DNA from: Kitasatospora sp. CB01950
Lineage (GTDB): Bacteria > Actinomycetota > Actinomycetes > Streptomycetales > Streptomycetaceae
Direction: 5' to 3'
Length of the DNA stretch: 64,000 bases
NCBI RefSeq assembly: GCF_001905465.1
Contig: NZ_LISX01000009.1
Coordinates: 36,731 to 100,730 of the forward strand
Position numbers and translations under genes: made by a program
The notes under the pieces: generated by a model
The model's input: only the letters and a program-made list of their open reading frames with translations
What the model was told of the DNA's origin: nothing
The model's database searches: none
In this document: positions 10,623-19,950 of the stretch, piece by piece
Position numbering within the stretch: the stretch's first letter is position 1
Layout: every line of letters begins with the position of its first letter

Positions 10623-12318
10623 GCGGCTTCCCTTCGGCGGATGCGGGGGCGTGCGGTCGCCGGGCCCTGGCGAGGAGTGCCAGGACCGGGCCGCGGACCT
10701 CGGGGACGCCGAACAGCGTGCCGAGGGCCGCGAAGACCAGCAGGACGGTGGCGCCGCCGAGCAGGGCGGCGGGCAGCGGCGCGGCGGCCGCCCGGATGGT
10801 GAGCGAGCCGATCGCGGCCGCGGCGATCGCGGCGGCCAGCAGCCGGGCCTGCCCGCCGAGCACCAGGCCGAGGCGCAGCGCGATGCCGCGCAGCATCAGG
10901 CCGCGCATCAGCAGCGCCGCGGTGAAGGTGATCCCGACGGCGTTGCCGGCGGCCAGGCCGGGCGCCCCGAACTGCGGGGTGAGGGTGACGCCGAGGGTGA
11001 AGGTGACGACCAGCCCGAGCGTCATCGCGCCGACCGGGTACCAGTCCAGCCAGGTGGTCCGGTCGCCCTCGGCGCGCGGGGCGTCGGCGCGCCGCACCAC
11101 CGGGCGGACGCAGAAGTACGGCCGGACCATCACGCCGATCATCGCCTGGGCGGGCAGGCCGAAGCTGTACACCCGGATGACGGCGGCGGTGGCCTCGGTG
11201 TCGGCGGGGCCGAACGCGCCGCGCTGGAACAGCAGGGCGACCACGGCGGGGGCGCAGGCCAGTAGGAAGGCGGTGCCGAGCAGGACCAGCGCGGCGGCCT
11301 GGCCGAGGTCCTTCTCGACCCGGTCGCGGGCGGCGGTGAGGTCGCCGGCGGCCATCGCACGGGCCACCACGGGGAAGGTCACGGTGACGATGAGGATCGC
11401 CGAGGTCATCGCCAACTGGCTGACCTTGGCGGCGTAGTTGAGGTGCGAGATGGTGCCGGGCGGCAGCGCGGAGCCGAGGTAGCGCTCGATGAACACCTGG
11501 GACTGCCGGGTCAGCGAGAACGCGGCCACCGGCAGCAGCGCCAGCGGGATCAGCACCAGCCCACGCCCGGCGCCGCGCGGCCGGGAGCGCCGGCGGCGGG
11601 CGTGCAGCCGACGGACGAACGGCACCACCAGCACGCCCGCCATCAGCAGGCTGCCGAGGGCGACGCCGAGCGCGGCGGAGCGCACCCCGAGCAGCCGGTG
11701 GCCGCTGAGCAGCAGCGCCAGGATGCCCAGGTTGTACATGACGTAGATGACGGCGGGCGCGGTGAACGCGTGCAGCGCGCGCAGCGCGGAGGCCAGGTAG
11801 CCGGCCACGCCGAACGGGACGACGGTGACGGCGGTGATCCGGGTGCAGGCGACGGCGAGCCGGGGGTCGGCCAGGCCGGGGGCGAGCAGGTCGACCAGCT
11901 GCGGGGCGAACAGCGCGACGGTGCCGGACAGCCCGCACAGCGCCAGCAGCAGCCAGGGCAGCGTGGTACGCGTCAACTGCCGTACCGGGTCCGGGCCTTG
12001 GGGACGTTCCTCGCGCAGCACCAGGGCCAGGCTGAAGGCCGGGACCATCAGGAAGGCCATCGCGTCCTCGATCAGCAGCGGCGCGGCGGTCTCCGGCACC
12101 GTCCAGGCGACCAGGAACGCGTCGGTGCCCTGGTTGGCGCCGAAGTAGCGGGCCAGCAGCAGGTCGCGGAGCAGGCCGAGGCCGGAGCCGGCGGCGCTGA
12201 GCAGGGCGGTCACGCCGAAGGCCTTGGCCAGGAAGCCGCCCCTGGGGGCGGTGTCGCCGTCGCCGCGCGGGGCCGGGACGGTCGTGGTGACGGCGGCCAC
12301 CGGCTGTTCGGTCGTCAT
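10612..12318 (-). CDS. MurJ/MviN-like (MATE/MOP) lipid-linked glycan flippase
   Basis: 568 residues from ATG 12318. The first 35 residues are a cytoplasmic lead (EQPVAAVTTTVPAPRGDGD). About 13-14 hydrophobic helices follow, with the MOP/MurJ-type beginning LAKAFGVTALLSAAGSGLGLLRDLLLARYFGANQGTDAFLVAW. The basic loop HARRRRSRPRG lies mid-protein. It belongs to the lipid II flippase MurJ superfamily. Placed between a polymerase and a deacetylase in a polysaccharide operon, it most likely flips the undecaprenyl-linked repeat unit (Wzx role) rather than acting in peptidoglycan synthesis. ATGA overlap with the upstream ligase gene shows coupling. Confidence 0.85.
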   Translation of the reverse strand: MTTEQPVAAVTTTVPAPRGDGDTAPRGGFLAKAFGVTALLSAAGSGLGLLRDLLLARYFGANQGTDAFLVAWTVPETAAPLLIEDAMAFLMVPAFSLALVLREERPQGPDPVRQLTRTTLPWLLLALCGLSGTVALFAPQLVDLLAPGLADPRLAVACTRITAVTVVPFGVAGYLASALRALHAFTAPAVIYVMYNLGILALLLSGHRLLGVRSAALGVALGSLLMAGVLVVPFVRRLHARRRRSRPRGAGRGLVLIPLALLPVAAFSLTRQSQVFIERYLGSALPPGTISHLNYAAKVSQLAMTSAILIVTVTFPVVARAMAAGDLTAARDRVEKDLGQAAALVLLGTAFLLACAPAVVALLFQRGAFGPADTEATAAVIRVYSFGLPAQAMIGVMVRPYFCVRPVVRRADAPRAEGDRTTWLDWYPVGAMTLGLVVTFTLGVTLTPQFGAPGLAAGNAVGITFTAALLMRGLMLRGIALRLGLVLGGQARLLAAAIAAAAIGSLTIRAAAAPLPAALLGGATVLLVFAALGTLFGVPEVRGPVLALLARARRPHAPASAEGKPHGR

Positions 12319-13646
12319 GCGCCGTACGCTCCAGAGGAGTCTGAGTGGGCGGGCCCCGGCAGTGCGGTGCGGGCGGCGAGGCCGAGCACCACGGAGGTCA
12401 GCACGGTGGTGGTGCCGCCGATGTCGGCGTACAGGAAGTCCCAGAGCACCCAGCAGAGCAGGGCGAGGGCGGCCAGCCCGGGGCCGCCGGCGCGGCGCAG
12501 GCAGCCCAGCAGCAGGGTCAGGAACAGCGCGAGGTAGGCGAGCACGCCGAGCAGGCCCTGTTCGCTGAGCACCAGGAAGTACATGTTGTGCGGGGAGAGC
12601 AGCGGTTCGCGCTGGAAGCCGATGGTGGAGTCGGCGGCGTCGCTGCCGGAGGAGAGCCGCAGCGGGGCGTGGCTGTCGCGCAGTTGCTGGAACGCCTTGG
12701 GTCCGGCGCCGGCCACCGGGTGGTCCTGCCAGATCCGGCCGGCGGTGGCCCACAGGTCGTAGCGGTCGGAGACGGACTGGTCGGGGGCGGCGGAGACCGA
12801 GCCGATCGAGCTGAGCCGTTCGGTGACGCCGGACGCGCCGAGGCCGAGCCCGCCGATCAGCACCACGGCGGCGGCCCCGCCGACCAGCGCGCCCTTGACG
12901 GCCAGTCGGGCGTCGGCGCGCAGCAGCAGCACGGTGGCGGCGACCGCGGTGGCGATCCAGCTGCCCCGGCTGAACGACACCGCCAGCGGGAAGGCCAGGA
13001 AGGCGGCGCTCGCCCACATCGCGCGGCGCAGCGGCCGGCTGCCGCCGGGGCCGCGTTCGGCCAGCGCCAGGGCGAGGGCGGCCAGCAGCCCGAAGGAGAC
13101 CACGCCGGACATCGCCATGATGTCGAGCGCGCCGAAGGTGCCGACGGCACGGATCGGCTGCCCGGTGTAGGAGGCGCCGGTGCGGGTCAGGTACTGGAGG
13201 ACGCCGACCGCGCCCTCGATCAGCGCGGCCAGCACGAACGAGCCGAGCACCAGCCGCTGGTCGTGCCGGTCGCGGACGGCGAGCAGCACGGCGGCGGGCA
13301 CCAGCACGAAGATCTGCGTCAGCCGGACAAAGCCGGTGAGGCTGGCGGCCGGGTCGACGGAGTGCACGGTGGCGACGGCGGCGGCCAGCACCACGGCGCC
13401 GAACAGCAGGGCGGCGGCCGGGTCGAGCCGGGGCAGCCGGCCGCGCAGCAGCCCGACGGCGGTCAGCGCGACCAGGGCCAGCGAGGCCAGGTCGGCCGGG
13501 GTGACGTGGACGGCGGCGGTGACGTCCTTCTCCCCGGTGGGGACGCAGACCAGCAGCACGGTGGCGGCGGCGAGCCAGCTCGGCCGTGGCGCGGCTATGC
13601 CGGTCGGCCGCGCGGCGGCGAGCGGGAGTCGGAGGGCGACGGCCAC
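12315..13646 (-). CDS. O-antigen ligase / Wzy-type polymerase family membrane protein
   Basis: 443 residues from GTG 13646, three bases after the preceding stop. Ten or more transmembrane helices are visible, with the long periplasmic-type loop expected of Wzy_C/O-antigen ligases: SVSDRYDLWATAGRIWQDHPVAGAGPKAF...HNMYFLVLSEQGLLG (about residues 284-380). That loop holds the conserved HPVxGxGP and HNxYL-like motifs. In a Wzx/Wzy pathway this protein polymerises lipid-linked repeat units on the outer face; as a ligase it would attach the chain to an acceptor. The operon context (Wzz-like and flippase proteins) favours the polymerase role. Its stop overlaps the flippase start (ATGA). Confidence 0.82.
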   Translation of the reverse strand: MAVALRLPLAAARPTGIAAPRPSWLAAATVLLVCVPTGEKDVTAAVHVTPADLASLALVALTAVGLLRGRLPRLDPAAALLFGAVVLAAAVATVHSVDPAASLTGFVRLTQIFVLVPAAVLLAVRDRHDQRLVLGSFVLAALIEGAVGVLQYLTRTGASYTGQPIRAVGTFGALDIMAMSGVVSFGLLAALALALAERGPGGSRPLRRAMWASAAFLAFPLAVSFSRGSWIATAVAATVLLLRADARLAVKGALVGGAAAVVLIGGLGLGASGVTERLSSIGSVSAAPDQSVSDRYDLWATAGRIWQDHPVAGAGPKAFQQLRDSHAPLRLSSGSDAADSTIGFQREPLLSPHNMYFLVLSEQGLLGVLAYLALFLTLLLGCLRRAGGPGLAALALLCWVLWDFLYADIGGTTTVLTSVVLGLAARTALPGPAHSDSSGAYGA

Positions 13647-13648
13647 GG

Positions 13649-15157
13649 TCAGCTCCCGTCCGGGCGGACCACGAGGGCGGCGGTGCGGAGCAGGATCTTG
13701 GCGTCCTGCCAGAGGTTCCAGCCCTCGATGTAGCGGTTGTCGAAGCGGGCCCGGTCCTCGATGGAGGTGTCTCCGCGCAGGCCGTTGACCTGGGCGAGTC
13801 CGGTGAGCCCGACGGGGACGCGGTGCCGGTCGGCGTACTCGGGGTAGGCCTGGCCGAACCGCATGACGAAGTAGGGGCGTTCGGGGCGCGGGCCGACCAG
13901 GCTCATGTCGCCGCGCAGCACGTTCCACAGCTGCGGGAGCTCGTCCAGCGAGGTCTTGCGCAGGAACCTGCCGACCGGGCCCATCCGGTGGTCCTGTGCG
14001 ATGTTCCAGCGGGTGGCCGACTCGTGCTCGTTGCTGGGGCGCAGGGTGCGGAACTTGAGGAGGGTGAAGATCCGGCCGTCGAGGCCGGTGCGCTGCTGGC
14101 GGAAGAGCATGCCCGGGCCGGTCTCCCAGCGCACCGCGAGGGCGCAGGCGGCGAGCAGCGGGGAGATCAGCAGCAGGCCGAGGCCGGCGGCGGCGATGTC
14201 GAAGGCGCGCTTGACGACCCAGCCGTGCCGGCGCATCGCGGGGGCGCCGAGCCGCAGACAGGGGAAGCCCCACAGGTGGTCGCCGGCGGCGCCCTGCACG
14301 GAGTCGAACTCGCGCAGGCCGGGCAGCAGCCAGACCTGGCAGCCGAGCCGGGCGGCGTGCCGCAGGGTGGCGAGCGTGGCGGCGTCGTCGGCGGCGCCGC
14401 CGGTGGCCAGCACGTGGTGGATGCGGTGGCGGCGCAGCACCCGGCCGAGCACCTCGCGGCCGCCGAGCACCGGCAGCGGCCCGCCGGGGGGCAGCAGCAC
14501 CGGGTCGGGGTCGAGGTAGCCGACCGGCCGCAGGCCGTACTCGGGGCGGGCGATGAGCACGTCGGCGATCCGCTGGCCGAGTTCGCCGGCGCCGAGGATC
14601 AGCACCGGGCTGGGACGGCGGCGGCGGGCCCGGCGGGTGAGGTGGTGGACGTAGGCGCGGCCGAGGGCGGCGAGCGGGAGCATCAGCAGCAGCAGGGCGA
14701 GCAGCCGCATCGGGCCCATCGCGCCGAGGTCGGTCCAGTGGCCGGTCAGGCAGGCGTCGGCGGTGACGGCGAAGGCGGTGGCGACGGCGGCGCGGGCGGC
14801 CAGGGCGGGGAACTCGTCGAGGGCGGAGAGGCTGAGCCGGCTGCGGTAGAGGCCGCCGGCCAGGTTGAGCGGGAGCAGGGCGGGCAGCAGCAGGAGGGCG
14901 GTGGCGGTCGGCCGGGCGGCGTCCGGTGCGGTGGCGGTGGCGGCCAGCGCGACCGCCAGGGTGTCGGCGCCGGCGAGCGCGAACGGCAGGGCGACCCGGG
15001 AGTGCAGCCCGCCGCGGTGTCGGCCGACGCCGGCCGAGGTCCGGGGCGGCAGCGCCCGGGACCGCGGTCGGTCGAGGAGTCCGGCACCGTGGCGGTCGCG
15101 GCCGGGACCGGCCAGCACGTCGGCCGACCGCGGCACACTCTCGTGGTCAATGCTCAT
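13649..15157 (-). CDS. Exopolysaccharide polyprenyl glycosylphosphotransferase (WcaJ/WbaP-like)
   Basis: 502 residues. The N-terminal half has about four hydrophobic helices, then a CoA-binding-like nucleotide domain (VLILGAGELGQRIADVL, about 187-205). The C-terminal half is the bacterial sugar transferase domain: KRAFDIAAAGLGLLLISPLL, a short membrane re-entrant segment, KFRTLR, the catalytic KTSLDELPQLWNVLRGDMSLVGPRPE and GLTGLAQVNGLRG. This enzyme starts repeat-unit synthesis by moving a sugar-1-phosphate onto undecaprenyl phosphate. It is the first gene of the coupled leftward operon, so the promoter should lie in the AT-rich interval 15158-15391. Confidence 0.93.
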   Translation of the reverse strand: MSIDHESVPRSADVLAGPGRDRHGAGLLDRPRSRALPPRTSAGVGRHRGGLHSRVALPFALAGADTLAVALAATATAPDAARPTATALLLLPALLPLNLAGGLYRSRLSLSALDEFPALAARAAVATAFAVTADACLTGHWTDLGAMGPMRLLALLLLMLPLAALGRAYVHHLTRRARRRRPSPVLILGAGELGQRIADVLIARPEYGLRPVGYLDPDPVLLPPGGPLPVLGGREVLGRVLRRHRIHHVLATGGAADDAATLATLRHAARLGCQVWLLPGLREFDSVQGAAGDHLWGFPCLRLGAPAMRRHGWVVKRAFDIAAAGLGLLLISPLLAACALAVRWETGPGMLFRQQRTGLDGRIFTLLKFRTLRPSNEHESATRWNIAQDHRMGPVGRFLRKTSLDELPQLWNVLRGDMSLVGPRPERPYFVMRFGQAYPEYADRHRVPVGLTGLAQVNGLRGDTSIEDRARFDNRYIEGWNLWQDAKILLRTAALVVRPDGS

Positions 15158-15391
15158 CAGCGCACGAACTCCCCTGCTGTGAACCCGTCCAGGTATGCAC
15201 CTGCTGCCACAATTGACGGTCGATCATTTCCCCGGCGGAAAAAGGGACGAAGCAGGCAGAATCAGACATTACCGAACGCCCTTACCAGCACAGGCAGCTG
15301 ACATGCCATTTCATTCCACCCGCCTAATAATCAGACATTCAGGAAGGAAGGCCACACCAGTGCGGGTGGGCCCCCACGGCCTGACAAACGA
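15158..15391. promoter_or_regulatory. AT-rich upstream region of the polysaccharide operon with direct and inverted repeats
   Basis: This 234-base gap is visibly richer in A/T than its surroundings. It holds an 11-base direct repeat AATCAGACATT at 15260-15270 and 15329-15339, and an inverted repeat CAGGT-ATGC-ACCTG at 15190-15203, about 33 bases before the sugar-transferase start. Both neighbours read leftward, so this is the probable promoter/operator zone for the seven-gene operon. I could not fix one -35/-10 pair with confidence. Confidence 0.5.
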
Positions 15392-16555
15392 TCAGAATCG
15401 CTGCGGGACACGCGATGCACGGCCCACCGGGACCACCCGGCTCCGAACAATAGTCCGGTAAATAGCCGCCACCTGCGAGATTACTTGCCGGATATCGTGA
15501 TGATCTGCCACATGCTCGCGCGCCAGCAGGCCTAGCCGTTCGCATTCGATCCGGTCGGAAAGCAATTCGACCAGCCGTTCGGCCATCGCTCGGGAATTCT
15601 CCGGCGGCACCACCGAACGGCCGAGCTCACCCGGCGGAACGCACTCCCGCGCCCCCGCGACGTCGGTCAGCAGCACCGCCCGTCCGCACGCCATCGCCTC
15701 CAGCGGCGCCAGCGCCATCCCCTCCCAGCGCGAGGGCAGCACCATCAGGTCGGCGGCGGCCAGCCACAGCCGCGGGTCCGCCACGTCGCCCACCAGCCGC
15801 ACCCGGGACGGGTCGGGCAGCGTCCGCACCCGCGCGGCCAGCGCGTCCGCGTCCGGGCCGCCGCCGACCAGCACCAGCCGGGCCTCCGGCAGCCGGATCT
15901 GCACCCGCTGCCAGGCGTCCAGCAGGACGTCCTGGCCCTTCTGGCGGCACAGCCGGCCCACGCAGACCGCCAGCGGGACGGACTGCTCCAGGCCCAGGGT
16001 CATCCTGGCCGCCCGCCGGGACGCCGGGTCGGCGGGCGTGAAGTGCGTCAGGTCCACGCCGTTGGGCACCACCCGCCAGTCCGCGACCAGCCCGGCCGCC
16101 ACGCCGTCCGCCTTCTCCCGCTCGCTGACGCACAGCAGGCTGCGGGACCACCGGGTGGCGAACCGCTCCCAGCGCAGGCCGACCAGGGCGAGCCGGCCCT
16201 CGACCGCGGCGAACGACCACGCGTGCGGCTGGAACACCGTGGGCGCGCAGCCGCGGGCGGCCAGCCGGCCCGCCAGCCCGGCCTTCGCGCTGTGCAGGTG
16301 CAACACGTCCGGTGCGGTGCGGCGCAGGATCCGGCGCAGCCGCCAGGCCTCGCCGACGGTGCCGGGTCCGGGTGAGCGTTCGGCGGGCCAGTCCAGGACC
16401 CGGGCGCCGGCCGCGGCGGCCTCCTGGGCGAGCCGGCCGCCGGGCGGACAGGCCACCAGGACCCGGCAGCCGGCCGCGCGCTGTCCGCGCACCAGGTCGA
16501 CCACCACCCGAGCCACGCCGCCTTCGACCGGTTGGGAGACATGAAGGATCGTCAT
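15392..16555 (-). CDS. GT4-family glycosyltransferase
   Basis: 387 residues from ATG 16555 (MTILHVSQPVEGGVARVV). An in-frame ATG 16 codons upstream only adds a basic stretch. The protein has the GT-B fold with HLHSAKAGLAGRLAAR, VPNGVDLTHF, a CVGRLCRQKGQDVLLDAW segment and the donor-site motif PSRWEGMALAPLEAMACGRAV. It is a cytoplasmic sugar transferase, probably adding to the undecaprenyl-linked unit. It lies upstream of the main polysaccharide operon in the same direction, separated by 234 bases, so it may have its own promoter yet belong to the same pathway. Confidence 0.9.
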   Translation of the reverse strand: MTILHVSQPVEGGVARVVVDLVRGQRAAGCRVLVACPPGGRLAQEAAAAGARVLDWPAERSPGPGTVGEAWRLRRILRRTAPDVLHLHSAKAGLAGRLAARGCAPTVFQPHAWSFAAVEGRLALVGLRWERFATRWSRSLLCVSEREKADGVAAGLVADWRVVPNGVDLTHFTPADPASRRAARMTLGLEQSVPLAVCVGRLCRQKGQDVLLDAWQRVQIRLPEARLVLVGGGPDADALAARVRTLPDPSRVRLVGDVADPRLWLAAADLMVLPSRWEGMALAPLEAMACGRAVLLTDVAGARECVPPGELGRSVVPPENSRAMAERLVELLSDRIECERLGLLAREHVADHHDIRQVISQVAAIYRTIVRSRVVPVGRASRVPQRF

Positions 16556-16625
16556 CTGCACGGCCCGGAGCCTAAGTTGGCGGACATGGCCGACCGGGCG
16601 CACTTCACCCGTACGAGGAAGCAGA

Positions 16626-16657
16626 ACACCCGCACGGCTGACATGCCGTACGGGTGT
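16626..16657 (-). terminator. Hairpin terminator after the SRPBCC gene
   Basis: Arms ACACCCGCACGGC and GCCGTACGGGTGT form a 13-base-pair stem with a single mismatch around a six-base loop. It lies 18 bases beyond the SRPBCC stop and upstream of the glycosyltransferase start. There is no clear U-run, which is common for actinomycete terminators. Confidence 0.6.
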
Positions 16658-16674
16658 CCGAATCGCTGTGCGGC

Positions 16675-17115
16675 TCAGCCGAGTTCGGCCGCCAGGTTGG
16701 CCAGGACCTGGTCGTGGATCCGGTTCAGGCCCTTGGGGGCGAAGGTGCGCTCGAAGAAGCCGCCGATGCCGGTCGCACCGGTCCAGGTCGCCTCGACGGT
16801 GACCTTGCTGCCGCTCTCGCCGGTGGCCGCGACCGTCCAGGTGATCACCATCGAGGAGTTGGCGTCGGTCTCCACCAGGGTGTCCGGGCTCGGCGCCGTC
16901 ACCGTGAACAGGCAGTCCCGGACGCGCTTCTCGGTGGCCTGGAGCCTCCAGTGCACCTGGGTGCCCGCGCCGGTGCCGCCCGCCCGCACCTCGTACTCGC
17001 TGTACTGCACGGGCAGCAGCTTCGGCCGGGTCACCGCGTAGTCGGCCAGCGCTTCGTACACCCGGGCCGGGTCGGCCCCGTACGTCCGCCCGGTGGTGGC
17101 GTGCACCTTGCCCAT
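16675..17115 (-). CDS. SRPBCC (START-like) family protein
   Basis: 146 residues from ATG 17115 (MGKVHATTGRTYGADPARVYEALADY). The pattern is that of polyketide cyclase/dehydrase-type SRPBCC domains: an N-terminal strand, the helix ADPARVYEALADYAVTRPKLL, a hydrophobic beta-sheet (TVTAPSPDTLVETD, VVAATGESGSKVTVEATW) and a long C-terminal helix (NRIHDQVLANLAAEL). Such proteins bind small hydrophobic ligands or act as cyclases; the role here is unknown. In-frame sequence upstream to 17181 lacks the fold. The gene is divergent from the HipA-like kinase with 116 bases between. Confidence 0.8.
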   Translation of the reverse strand: MGKVHATTGRTYGADPARVYEALADYAVTRPKLLPVQYSEYEVRAGGTGAGTQVHWRLQATEKRVRDCLFTVTAPSPDTLVETDANSSMVITWTVAATGESGSKVTVEATWTGATGIGGFFERTFAPKGLNRIHDQVLANLAAELG

Positions 17116-17231
17116 CTGCTCACTTCTCCTCGGTCCGGCCGTCTGCGCATCCGCACTCGGCGTCGCCGCCAAGCCAACCATCGCGACCTGTCCCCGCCAA
17201 ACCCGGAACGGGCTCGCGTTAGGGTGGGCGA

Positions 17232-18134
17232 ATGCTGGATGAGGTGACGGCGCTGCGGTACGTCGACCCGCTGCGCGCGGGCGGATCGGTTCCCGGTGTG
17301 GTGGAGGCCGACGACCTGGGCACGTACGTGGTCAAGTTCACCGGCGCGGCGCAGGGCGTCAAGGCGCTGGTGGCCGAGGTCGTGGTCGGCGAGCTGGCCC
17401 GACGGCTCGGACTGCGGGTGCCGCCGCTGGTACTGGTCGACTTCGACCCGGCGGTCGCGGCGGACGAACCCGACCAGGAGATCCAGGACCTGCTGCGGGC
17501 CAGCGCCGGCCGCAACCTCGGCATGGACCTGCTGCCGGGCGCCCGCGACTTCAAGCCCGGCATGATCGACGTCTCCCCCGCCGAGGCCGGACGGATCGTC
17601 TGGCTGGACGCGCTGACCGGCAACGTCGACCGCAGCGTGCACAACCCCAACCTGATGGTCTGGCACGGGAAGCTCTGGCTGATCGACAACGGCGCCGGGC
17701 TGATCTTCCACCACCGCTGGTCCTCGGCCGCGGCCTCGGTGCACAAGCGCTACGACCTCAGCGGCCACGCGCTCGGCGGCTACGGCCCGGACGTGGCCGC
17801 CGCGGACGCCGCGCTCGCACCCCTGGTGACGCCCGAACTCCTCGCCGAGGTCACCGCGTTGGTGCCGGACGCCTGGCTGGCCGACGAGCCGGGCTTCGAC
17901 TCGCCGTCCGCCGTCCGGACCGCGTACGTGGAACACCTCGCCGCCCGGGTCGCCGACTCGGCCGCCTGGCTGCCCGAAGGCTTCGCCACCCCGGCCCAGA
18001 TCCGCGCCGCCGAGGAGCGCGCCGCCGCCGCCCGCACAGCCGCCCGCCCCGCCTGGCTCAAGCAGGTCCCCAACCGGTCCGGTCTCGCCTCCGTGGAGCC
18101 GGACTGGTCCCGCCACATCGCCCCCGAAGACTGA
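17232..18134 (+). CDS. HipA-like kinase domain protein (orphan)
   Basis: 300 residues. The protein resembles the HipA/PI3K-like kinase fold. It has an ATP-lysine strand (GTYVVKFTGAAQGVKALVAEVVVGELARRLGL, about 30-60), the catalytic-type segment DALTGNVDRSVHNPNLMVW (about 137-155, with N and D in HxD-like positions) and the metal-binding LWLIDNGAGLIF (about 155-167). It is shorter than E. coli HipA (440 residues) and lacks the N-terminal subdomain. No HipB-like HTH partner sits beside it, so a toxin-antitoxin role is not supported. A substrate for the kinase is not predictable. The C-terminus is Ala/Glu-rich. Confidence 0.78.
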   Translation: MLDEVTALRYVDPLRAGGSVPGVVEADDLGTYVVKFTGAAQGVKALVAEVVVGELARRLGLRVPPLVLVDFDPAVAADEPDQEIQDLLRASAGRNLGMDLLPGARDFKPGMIDVSPAEAGRIVWLDALTGNVDRSVHNPNLMVWHGKLWLIDNGAGLIFHHRWSSAAASVHKRYDLSGHALGGYGPDVAAADAALAPLVTPELLAEVTALVPDAWLADEPGFDSPSAVRTAYVEHLAARVADSAAWLPEGFATPAQIRAAEERAAAARTAARPAWLKQVPNRSGLASVEPDWSRHIAPED

Positions 18135-18245
18135 CCTGCGGTCGGCAGAGCCGACCACCGGCCGACGGCACCCACGACCGGAGCGACCGACACCCGCCCG
18201 GCCCGAAGGCCGGACGGGGCCGGTGGCCCGACTGCGGGCAGGGTG

Positions 18246-19724
<1,479 letters not shown>

Positions 19725-19790
19725 AGGGGTTGACCCTCCCGAGAGTCGGCGGGCGCGATCGAGGTGATCGAAAGCGCGCGAATGGCCGGG

Positions 19791-19820
19791 AGACTATTCA
19801 GCTCATATGACAAAAATCAA
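19791..19820 (-). promoter_or_regulatory. Candidate promoter of the S8 protease gene
   Basis: On the minus strand, TTGATT (19815-19820) and TAGTCT (19791-19796) are separated by 18 bases in an A/T-rich stretch 67 bases upstream of the start codon. This matches a vegetative-type -35/-10 pair moderately well. It was read by eye only. Confidence 0.4.
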
Positions 19821-19850
19821 GAGGTAGTAAAACAATCGGCCTAGAACGGG

Positions 19851-19888
19851 CGAGTGCCCGGTCCGCTGTCGGTCGGACCGGGCACTCG
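19851..19888 (-). terminator. Perfect 15-bp hairpin terminator after the GH48 cellulase gene
   Basis: Arms CGAGTGCCCGGTCCG (19851-19865) and CGGACCGGGCACTCG (19874-19888) are exact reverse complements with an eight-base loop. It lies 62 bases beyond the cellulase stop and before the protease promoter, isolating the two genes. Confidence 0.85.
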
Positions 19889-19950
19889 GACTGTGGTGCG
19901 GCTGCGGGCCGCCGCCGGGCGCCCGTAGCCGCGCGGTTGCGGACGGGCGG

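Noticed and set aside
12345..13733. Gln/Gly-rich plus-strand frame opposite the polymerase/ligase gene
   Set aside because: Compositionally odd and antisense to a well-supported membrane protein.
5618..16555. Antibiotic biosynthetic cluster
   Set aside because: No polyketide synthase, NRPS or terpene genes; contents fit polysaccharide assembly.
17232..18134. HipBA toxin-antitoxin module
   Set aside because: No HTH partner gene on either side and the HipA N-terminal subdomain is absent.
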